Below, piece by piece: positions 28,135-33,219 of a stretch of DNA of 33,219 bases. Under the pieces are notes generated by a model, which saw only the letters and a program-made list of their open reading frames with translations, had not been told where the DNA came from and did no database searches. Source of the DNA: a virus; IMG/VR virus record IMGVR_UViG_3300042458_003482, positions 1-33,219 of that record; one strand, given 5' to 3'. The position numbers were made by a program, and so were the translations under genes. How positions within the stretch are numbered: the first letter of the stretch is position 1; the number at the start of each line of letters is the position of its first letter.

Positions 28135-30212
28135 TAAACAATCCCCTCGAATGGTAGCGGTGCTCCAAGCACATACGGCTTGCAGTGGCTGTAATAGCGC
28201 CCTTGGCCAGATGCTCGGACTGACAAGTGCCCAGTGTTCTCCAGCTGTGAAATCGCCTTCTTGATTTGGTCGGTTCCACCCTCGATTGCCTGGACGATTT
28301 GATTGGTGGACAGCTCTGCCCCGTGCTTCTCCATGAACTCCGACAGCTTTCGCATCAGGTATTCATGAGGTGAGAAGCCAGTCTGTCCACCAACGATTGA
28401 GATTTCGATACTGTTATCGGGCTTGGAAATCAAGTCCACAGTACCGACAAAGGACGCCTCTTGTGAGATTCCGCGCACGAAACCTGGGCGGTCCTTGGTG
28501 ATTTTGAGATTCAGCTTGCCATTAGAACCACGGCCGAAAGGCATGGAAACGTCCACAGAAATGGCGACGCCGTCAATGTCTGCACGCTTTGCTTGTGCAC
28601 CGATGGCGTAATTGCCGCGGTTGTCCTTGCTCTTGGTGACGTGGTCAATAGTCAAGACCGCAGCCCCCCACAAACGGAGCGGGCGCAGCACAACCTGCGA
28701 GAATTGAGTCGCGTCTTTGTTCTTTTCAAGGTCCAAGCCCAGCAGGTTCATGGCGGCGTTGACACCGTCCATTACAATCAAGTCGGGTGTGAAGTCGCGA
28801 ATCGAGCCCAAGAGAGCTTGCTGTGCGATTTCGTTGTAGCCCCCATCTGGGTTGGCGTACTTGAAGCGGGCAAAATGCTCACGCATGACGCCGAGCGCCT
28901 TCAGACGGCCGCGGATACCACGCTTGGAATCCTCGAAGTCAATGTAAAAGACCTTGTTGCCCTGCACCAGTTGCTGGCGCACAGCTTCCAGCGCCACCCA
29001 AGTCTTTCCAGATTCTGATTCACCAAATATGGCGTTAATCTTTCCCGCATAGAGCAAGCACTGACCGTCGGTGCGGTAAAGCACTGTGGGTCCAGGTTCT
29101 GTCTCGTCCTCATCGAACTCGACCAACCTTGGAAGCCAGCTGGTGTCGGGTTCTGGCGCGGGCAGTTCTGCGATGTCTGGGTCTGGCTCTGGCGTAGGCT
29201 CAGACTCCAGCCACGCGCTGACATCAATCGGCTGCAGGTGACTGCCACCGCCTGTGCCAAATCCCTTGGCTTTCAGCGCTGCCGCAGCCTTTGAGAAGTC
29301 GCCACTGTGCTCGACTAGGGTGTACACCGCGAACTTGGAGTAGGCACGCTCTGCGTCAAAGATGGTGCTGGTGCTGAAGCAGTAGAAAAAGTCTGTGCCG
29401 TCGAAGCCCGTGGTGGCAGAGATGCCCTCGGACTTGCCTGGACGGCGCCACGCGGTTGTGCCGCGGTTTGTGAAGACCTTTGACCACCCCAAGGGCAACA
29501 GAATCTCGTCCCAGCTCGTCTTTGCGTTATAGTCGTCGCCTGGAAGTTCGCGGTTCTCTTCCCGAGTACCCACGGAGACCTCGGAAGCCACCACGGAAGC
29601 CTTTGGAAGTTGGTCAAAATATTTGAATAAAGAGTGAATCGTCTCGCGCTCGTCGAGGCTCAGGACGGGTATTGTCTCAATCGAGCCCGAAATAAGTTGC
29701 CAGACCCCACCCGATGGGTGGCAGGTGCCGCCTGTTGGTGCGACCACCACGAAGCCACCCTCGCCGCGAGTCTCGGCAAGCACATCTACGCCATCATTTG
29801 CACCTGGCCTGCGAGCCAGCTTTGTGTTGCCTGGGACTTCACCGTCTAAGCGGTAGAGCCAGTGCAAACCACCCGAAGGTGTCATTTCGCAATAGCCATC
29901 GTTAAGTCTTGACCAAAGAGCATCGATGCCCATTTCGTGGGCCATCTCTTTGATTTGAGTGTGCATTCCGTCTGCCACGGCGCGACCTTCGAGTTCCATC
30001 ATCTCGAGCGAGCCCGATATCTTGCCCGTGATTAGTCCGACGCCTTGTGCGTCCTTGAACCAGGCTTGCAGCTCATCGGTGGTCGGCATCTTGCTCTGGT
30101 ACTCTTTCCAGGAGCCAATGCCTGGACGCTTGGAGCCGTCGGCCATAACTGGCACAACCGAGCACCCAGCCGCTGCGAATCTTAAAGCGGCAGTGAAGAC
30201 ATCTAGTGACAC
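28134..30212 (-). CDS. PrimPol-helicase fusion, replication protein
   Basis: The 692-residue product starts with a bifunctional primase/polymerase domain (about 1-200). Motif I reads LEMMELEGRA, with two acidic residues (Glu73 and Glu75) where Asp is usual. Motif II is SGGLHWLYRL, and motif III-like DVLAETRGEGGFVVVAPTGG follows. Residues about 385-580 are a RecA/RepA-type helicase with Walker A GESESGKTW and Walker B LIVMDG. The end (about 632-680) is a winged helix. It is the only polymerase in the window, so it probably both primes and copies the phage DNA, as in cyanophage S-2L, whose PrimPol accepts both A and Z. The GTG start has a GGGGGA site. Confidence 0.88.
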   Translation of the reverse strand: MSLDVFTAALRFAAAGCSVVPVMADGSKRPGIGSWKEYQSKMPTTDELQAWFKDAQGVGLITGKISGSLEMMELEGRAVADGMHTQIKEMAHEMGIDALWSRLNDGYCEMTPSGGLHWLYRLDGEVPGNTKLARRPGANDGVDVLAETRGEGGFVVVAPTGGTCHPSGGVWQLISGSIETIPVLSLDERETIHSLFKYFDQLPKASVVASEVSVGTREENRELPGDDYNAKTSWDEILLPLGWSKVFTNRGTTAWRRPGKSEGISATTGFDGTDFFYCFSTSTIFDAERAYSKFAVYTLVEHSGDFSKAAAALKAKGFGTGGGSHLQPIDVSAWLESEPTPEPDPDIAELPAPEPDTSWLPRLVEFDEDETEPGPTVLYRTDGQCLLYAGKINAIFGESESGKTWVALEAVRQQLVQGNKVFYIDFEDSKRGIRGRLKALGVMREHFARFKYANPDGGYNEIAQQALLGSIRDFTPDLIVMDGVNAAMNLLGLDLEKNKDATQFSQVVLRPLRLWGAAVLTIDHVTKSKDNRGNYAIGAQAKRADIDGVAISVDVSMPFGRGSNGKLNLKITKDRPGFVRGISQEASFVGTVDLISKPDNSIEISIVGGQTGFSPHEYLMRKLSEFMEKHGAELSTNQIVQAIEGGTDQIKKAISQLENTGHLSVRASGQGRYYSHCKPYVLGAPLPFEGIV

Positions 30213-30239
30213 TATTCCCCCGTTCGTTTTTCAATGCGT

Positions 30240-30308
30240 GCGACGCTGGGACTTGCACCCAGTGCTGCCTGATTCGCTCTTCCCCAAGCACGAACCTCGC
30301 AACGTCGC
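30240..30308 (-). other. tRNA-like structure upstream of the PrimPol gene
   Basis: In the 137-base gap before the PrimPol start the minus strand folds into a cloverleaf-like 69-base element. It has an acceptor-type helix GCGACG/CGTCGC (30303-30308 with 30240-30245). It also has a 6-bp helix TGCTTG/CAGGCA with a 13-base loop (30285-30290 and 30266-30271), and a T-arm-like helix CTGGG-TGCAAGT-CCCAG (30246-30262). The T-loop keeps most tRNA features. The anticodon loop is too long and the D-arm poor, so it is not a normal tRNA. It may be a degenerate tRNA, a regulatory mimic, or chance. Confidence 0.35.
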
Positions 30309-30349
30309 GCCTTCCCCAGATGAGTGGAAGGATACTCCCTGCGGAAGCT

Positions 30350-30796
30350 TTAGACTGGTTTAGCGTTCAGCTGTGCCAATAGAGCCGCGACTTCTGGTGT
30401 GATACCTGCTGCGGCTGGTGCTGCTGGTGCGGCTGCTGCCGCCCCTGGCTTGTGTCCCTGCGCCTTTGCGAGCGCGATAGGGTCTTGTGATGCGTCCTCT
30501 AGAACCCAAGGGGCTGTTTTGCCAGGCTTGGCGACACCCTGCTTGATACGACCTAGGACTTTTTGCCCGATTAGCGGGCGCAGTGATGAACGAAGTGCGA
30601 CATTGAAAAACAGCACGTCGCTGTGTTCCTCGCCTGTGTCCAAGTTGATAAGGTCACAGCTGATGGCGTCTGCTGGGCCGTTCACCGTCTCGATGCCAGT
30701 ACGGTACTCGATTGGCTTGAAGATAAGCAACTGACCTGCGAGGTCTGCTGCCTTTGGGCCCGCGCTGGACGCGGCTGGCGAAGCGAATGCTTCCAT
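30350..30796 (-). CDS. Replication-associated protein, possibly ssDNA-binding, 148 aa
   Basis: The ATG at 30796 has a GGGGA site and overlaps the previous TAA (TAATG). A beta-rich core (LAGQLLIFKPIEYRTGIETV, ADAISCDLINLDTGEEHSDV, LFFNVALRSSLRPL, GQKVLGRIKQGVAK) is followed by a long Ala/Pro linker and a short helix (EVAALLAQLNAKPV). The beta core plus flexible tail is a layout seen in OB-fold single-stranded DNA-binding proteins, and its place beside the Cas4-like nuclease and PrimPol supports that. I recall related actinophage proteins, mostly unannotated. Confidence 0.62.
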   Translation of the reverse strand: MEAFASPAASSAGPKAADLAGQLLIFKPIEYRTGIETVNGPADAISCDLINLDTGEEHSDVLFFNVALRSSLRPLIGQKVLGRIKQGVAKPGKTAPWVLEDASQDPIALAKAQGHKPGAAAAAPAAPAAAGITPEVAALLAQLNAKPV

Positions 30797-30900
30797 TATT
30801 CCCCTGCTTTCGTTTGGTTGGTGGTGGTGGTTGGGTCGCATTCAGCAGACTCGATAATCTCTTTGATTATGTCGTTGATGGTTTTCTCAGGCTGTGTCAC
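30796..30900 (-). CDS. Small acidic hypothetical protein, 34 aa
   Basis: A GTG at 30900, preceded by GAGGGG, opens a 34-codon frame (MTQPEKTINDIIKEIIESAE...) whose TAA overlaps the next ATG. It overlaps the end of the Cas4-like gene by 14 bases. The first half is an amphipathic helix; the rest is threonine-rich. It fills the only space between two firm genes, which favours it. No family is recognised. Confidence 0.45.
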   Translation of the reverse strand: MTQPEKTINDIIKEIIESAECDPTTTTNQTKAGE

Positions 30901-31621
30901 CTGGGCACCCCTCGACGAGAGACTTACTGAATGGTTTGAAGTATGGACACCAACTGCAAAGCCTATCGGCTTCCGCGGGTATTTGACCCCAAATCTCTGG
31001 ATTTGACTCGACATCTGCCGCGGCAAGAAGCGCGTGAATGGAGTCCAGGCGAGCAAGCGCGTCAAGCGCCACCTGCTCGTCGTAGTCGTGCATGACCAAG
31101 ACCATGTCTGTGAGCGAGCCTGATGTTGGTAGGTAGCAGAGTGCCACACTTTTAACATCAGCGCCTTGTTGAGCGAGTCCGTAGGCGTAGAGCTGGACTT
31201 GAATAATCTGCTGCTGGTCTGCACCAAACTTCTTATAGTTGGCCAGTTTAGTCGCACCTGTCGTTTTCCAATCGAGAACGACACCGTTCTTGACGTCATA
31301 AAGGTCAACGGTCCCAGCAAGATTCCCGCGGATTTGTACACGCTGCTCGATGAGAAATCCCTCGCGCTTGCCGAATACCTCTGCCAAGTATGCGTGAATT
31401 GCCGTTCCGACCTGAGCGCTCCACGAACCGCCCTGCATCGCGTTTGGCTTTTCCCAGTCCAAGAGCTTATACGCGAGACGCCTTGTGCATTTATGGCCCA
31501 CCTCGCTTGGTCCGATTGCGACTTGACCACTTCGGGGTGACCAGATACCTGCCTGGACAACAACGTCACGGACGGCATTGGCGTATTCCTCTTGGTCGCT
31601 GAATAGTTTGGCATATGTCAT
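30887..31621 (-). CDS. Cas4-like PD-(D/E)XK exonuclease
   Basis: The 244-residue product has the RecB-type nuclease motifs of the Cas4 family. These are His76 (GTAIHAYL), GTVDLYDVKNGVVLDWKTT with Asp106, Asp117 and Lys119, and QVQLYAYGL as motif QxxxY. Four cysteines (Cys45 in GHKCTRRLAY; Cys222, Cys225 and Cys239 in LCSWC...GCPG) are placed to hold an iron-sulphur cluster. Such phage enzymes resect DNA ends in recombination. The ATG overlaps the small acidic gene upstream (ATGA). Confidence 0.88.
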   Translation of the reverse strand: MTYAKLFSDQEEYANAVRDVVVQAGIWSPRSGQVAIGPSEVGHKCTRRLAYKLLDWEKPNAMQGGSWSAQVGTAIHAYLAEVFGKREGFLIEQRVQIRGNLAGTVDLYDVKNGVVLDWKTTGATKLANYKKFGADQQQIIQVQLYAYGLAQQGADVKSVALCYLPTSGSLTDMVLVMHDYDEQVALDALARLDSIHALLAAADVESNPEIWGQIPAEADRLCSWCPYFKPFSKSLVEGCPGDTA

Positions 31622-31716
31622 TCTTCATCGTCCTCGTCCTCGTAAACGACGTGGTCGGGCACATTCGGCTGGCGTCCCCAATCGGGCGCTGGCACTATCG
31701 GGTCAACGAAGCTCAT
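31618..31716 (-). CDS. Very small acidic protein, 32 aa
   Basis: An ATG at 31716 opens 32 codons (MSFVDPIVPAPDWGRQPNVP...) ending in an acidic run (EDEDDEE) and TGA that overlaps the Cas4-like ATG. Its start overlaps the end of the upstream gene by 14 bases. The tight overlaps and the clean acidic tail argue for a real gene. No function is known; a partner-binding peptide for the nuclease is only a guess. Confidence 0.45.
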   Translation of the reverse strand: MSFVDPIVPAPDWGRQPNVPDHVVYEDEDDEE

Positions 31717-32020
31717 CAGTCTCCACAAGGGTGAATCGGCGAGAGACTGACTCTGTCGATAAGAAGCCCAAAATAGAAGGAGCCAAAACCTCTTTGGCCT
31801 TGCGAAGGTCGAGTCTGGTGCTGGTCACTTTTGTCCAGCGAACCACGGGAGAGCCGTCCAAGGTGCCAATCTCGTTTTCACCGAGTGCCTCTTGAATCTT
31901 CTCTTTCGCAGTCGTGGCCTTTTCTTCAAGTGCCTTGATTTCAACCTGAGTCTTTTTGTACAGCTCGAGCCAGCCCGCCATATCGACGGGCAACTCGATG
32001 CTGCTCTTTTGTTCGTCCAT
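31703..32020 (-). CDS. Recombination-associated phage protein, 105 aa
   Basis: The ATG has a strong GGGGGGACAG ribosome site. The product has a helical N-terminal half (AGWLELYKKTQVEIKALEEK, likely coiled coil) and a C-terminal half. The pattern IGTLDGSPVVRWTKVTSTRL resembles accessory proteins encoded beside phage exonucleases. It probably works with the Cas4-like nuclease that follows it. No catalytic site is visible. Confidence 0.6.
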   Translation of the reverse strand: MDEQKSSIELPVDMAGWLELYKKTQVEIKALEEKATTAKEKIQEALGENEIGTLDGSPVVRWTKVTSTRLDLRKAKEVLAPSILGFLSTESVSRRFTLVETDELR

Positions 32021-32029
32021 CTGTCCCCC

Positions 32030-32446
32030 CTAGTACCAGTTGTTCTTTTTCCAGTGACGCCACGCGCCGCAAGGGCCCGCCGAGCCGTACCGTCTGCCGA
32101 TGTACGCAAGCGCTGCGACTGTCTGCGCCACCTGCGTTTTTGAGTGCTTCATTCCAAGGTTCTTGTAAGTCCCTTCGAGAAGCTGTCCCACACCCGACGC
32201 TGTGCTTGTTGGGTTTTTAGCCTTTGCGTTCCAGTGAGACTCCTTGGTCAGGAGTGCATTGAAACACTTGTAGTGCTTTTCTGTCAACAGTTCCCGCGCT
32301 ATCTCCTTGGCATCGACCGTCATGAGAGGCGGTCTGTCCCTGAAAACCACTGGAACTGCTTTTTCTGCTGTTAAAACCGAACTAAAAAGTGCTATTGCTG
32401 CCGCTGTCGCGGCGATTGTGAAAAGTCTTTCGAAAAGCGGGCGCAT
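32030..32446 (-). CDS. Lytic transglycosylase-like protein with N-terminal membrane anchor
   Basis: The ATG at 32446 has a GGAG site. After a hydrophobic N-terminal segment (about residues 7-25, FTIAATAAAIALFSSVLTA) the 138-residue product carries FNALLTKESHWNAKAKNPTS with the expected catalytic Glu. TASGVGQLLEGTYKNLG and YIGRRYGSAGPCGAWRHWK follow. This is the pattern of phage transglycosylase or lysozyme-type domains. The membrane segment or signal suggests export. It lies in the replication half, far from the CHAP endolysin, so a role in early entry, release, or host wall remodelling is open. Confidence 0.75.
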   Translation of the reverse strand: MRPLFERLFTIAATAAAIALFSSVLTAEKAVPVVFRDRPPLMTVDAKEIARELLTEKHYKCFNALLTKESHWNAKAKNPTSTASGVGQLLEGTYKNLGMKHSKTQVAQTVAALAYIGRRYGSAGPCGAWRHWKKNNWY

Positions 32447-32466
32447 GTGCGCTCCTTTCGCGAAGG

Positions 32467-32817
32467 TCAGTCAAACTTCGGTTTGTCATAACCTGCGGCT
32501 TTGAGTAGGTCGAGGAATACCGACAGAGGCAATATAGCTGGCCAGTCTGCGATATGTGATTCCCCCTGACCGTCCAAGCGAAGCACTGCCACTGGCAGCA
32601 ACCCCTCTTGGTGGCGGTCTCTAAGTTGTTTCATGGCCATTGCGACATTAATGCCGCGACGCGCCTTGACTTCGATGTCCACCCCTGGAACACCTGTGAC
32701 GTCCGTGCCTTGACGGCCCGAACCCGCGGAAAGCGCATATGGCCAACCGTTAGCGGCGAAATACTTCGCCACAATGTCTTGTGATTTAAGTCCTCGTTGG
32801 ACTCGAGAGTGTGTCAC
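32467..32817 (-). CDS. Holliday-junction resolvase-like nuclease, 116 aa
   Basis: The chosen start is a GTG at 32817 overlapping the upstream TGA (GTGA), with GGGGG six bases upstream; longer frames start inside the neighbour. The product has the phage resolvase layout: RGLKSQDIVAKYFAANGW, then SGRQGTDVTGVPGVDIEVKA with Asp, Glu and Lys of a PD-(D/E)XK site. AMKQLRDRHQEGLLPVAVLR follows. It would cut four-way junctions or branched DNA before packaging. A Vsr-like or other PD-(D/E)XK role is possible. Confidence 0.75.
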   Translation of the reverse strand: MTHSRVQRGLKSQDIVAKYFAANGWPYALSAGSGRQGTDVTGVPGVDIEVKARRGINVAMAMKQLRDRHQEGLLPVAVLRLDGQGESHIADWPAILPLSVFLDLLKAAGYDKPKFD

Positions 32818-32972
32818 CCGAGCCCCCATGCTGCGAGCGCCAAAGTCACCAAAAACAGGGTGACGAGGGGCCAGCTGACGGAAATGGGGTCTCGGGTGCT
32901 TTCCCCCGAAAACGCTTTTTTGAAGTGTTGCCATTGGTCTAGGTCAGACTTTGGCTTTCTTAGATTTGGCAT
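32814..32972 (-). CDS. Small tail-anchored membrane protein, 52 aa
   Basis: The ATG at 32972 has a GAGAGG ribosome site. The product has a polar N-terminus (MPNLRKPKSDLDQWQHFKKA...) and one C-terminal membrane helix (about residues 34-51, VSWPLVTLFLVTLALAAWGL). A tail-anchored topology is likely. It overlaps the next gene by four bases (GTGA) and the previous one by 29. The family is unknown. Confidence 0.55.
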   Translation of the reverse strand: MPNLRKPKSDLDQWQHFKKAFSGESTRDPISVSWPLVTLFLVTLALAAWGLG

Positions 32973-33219
32973 TGAGTGCCTCTCGGATTTCGGCGTCCGC
33001 TTCATAAGGCGAGTGGTAGTAGCCCACACAAATGCCTTCAGCTGAACGAATGGCGAGCGCCCAAACGCTCGCAGGTAGTGTTACCTTGTAGAGAGTCCCG
33101 TGTTGGTTCTCTCCCACGAACTCGGCCTGTGGTGGCAGTGGTTCGTGCAGAATAGCGTCGAGCTGCTTTGCTGGGTTTGAGTTAAACTCGACGCGCTTTG
33201 CTAGTGTGAAGTTGTACAT
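32944..33219 (-). CDS. Hypothetical protein, 91 aa
   Basis: The ATG lies at the last three bases of the window, so its ribosome site cannot be seen, but the protein is complete (MYNFTLAKRVEFNSNPAKQL... to KSKKAKV). It is soluble and mixed alpha/beta with a basic C-terminus. PQAEFVGENQHGTLYKVTLP and AEGICVGYYHSPYEADAEIR are its most distinctive parts; no family is recognised. It would be the first gene of the leftward block, facing the plus-strand genes across the window ends. Confidence 0.6.
   Translation of the reverse strand: MYNFTLAKRVEFNSNPAKQLDAILHEPLPPQAEFVGENQHGTLYKVTLPASVWALAIRSAEGICVGYYHSPYEADAEIREALNAKSKKAKV

Noticed and set aside
30073-30291. A 72-aa frame crossing the PrimPol start
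   Set aside because: It overlaps the first 140 bases of PrimPol out of frame, has no ribosome site and matches nothing known.
30240-30308. A functional tRNA gene
   Set aside because: No 7-base anticodon loop or acceptable D-arm can be drawn, and the acceptor helix is short by one pair.
30796-31614. A 272-aa minus-strand frame overlapping the Cas4-like gene
   Set aside because: Only its last 34 codons, after a GTG, look real; the rest is a shifted reading of the nuclease gene.

Overview
The window looks like most of the genome of a small siphovirus, with HK97-type head genes and a gene style typical of actinobacteriophages. That style includes a long minus-strand block, stop/start overlaps such as TAATG, ATGA and GTGA, glycosyltransferases among the structural genes, a PrimPol-helicase fusion, a Cas4-like nuclease, and an HNH gene next to the terminase. 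The host is not shown directly. Moderate GC and the small-phage layout would fit a freshwater actinobacterium, but that is inference. The window opens on a plus-strand start codon and closes on a minus-strand start codon. If the molecule is circular or permuted, a divergent promoter region would lie just outside.

Layout from left to right. Positions 1-589 hold four tiny plus-strand genes, the last a ribbon-helix-helix DNA-binding protein. A perfect bidirectional terminator (594-632) separates them from everything else, which is read leftward. The minus-strand genes fall into modules: lysis (CHAP endolysin, two holin candidates, a cysteine-rich lipoprotein and a small membrane protein whose frame continues beyond an in-frame TGA; 645-2319); tail (S74-type fibre, baseplate-like protein, tape measure, frameshifted assembly chaperone, two tandem major tail proteins, terminator, connector; 2316-9512); a family 2-like glycosyltransferase behind a possible RNA switch (9579-10326); head (capsid, protease, portal; 10347-14197); a family 4 glycosyltransferase; and a fibre/adhesin array (15291-21809) combining collagen-like proteins with repeated copies of one beta-rich domain. 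Packaging genes and the likely cos region follow (21954-24385).

The right third is nucleotide metabolism and replication. A dUTPase, a nucleoside-2-deoxyribosyltransferase-like protein, an all-helical protein of unknown family and an adenylosuccinate-synthetase homologue form one overlapping operon. The synthetase carries Ser in place of the catalytic Asp of PurA and has lost the guanine-specificity motif, both marks of PurZ, the enzyme of 2-aminoadenine (Z) DNA synthesis. The only polymerase seen is a PrimPol-helicase, the same pairing known from cyanophage S-2L. No HD-type DatZ or clear MazZ is visible, so the neighbouring genes are candidates for those roles. A 150-base gap with five CGGTCAA repeats lies between the PrimPol/FmdB pair and the purZ operon and may be an operator, promoter or origin. 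Cas4-like nuclease, resolvase-like nuclease, transglycosylase and small accessory genes complete the right end.

The strongest leads are the PurZ operon with its unusual partners, the SD-masking structure before the glycosyltransferase, the frameshift signal in the tail chaperone, the TGA-interrupted membrane gene overlapping a lipoprotein, and the expanded adhesin domain family.
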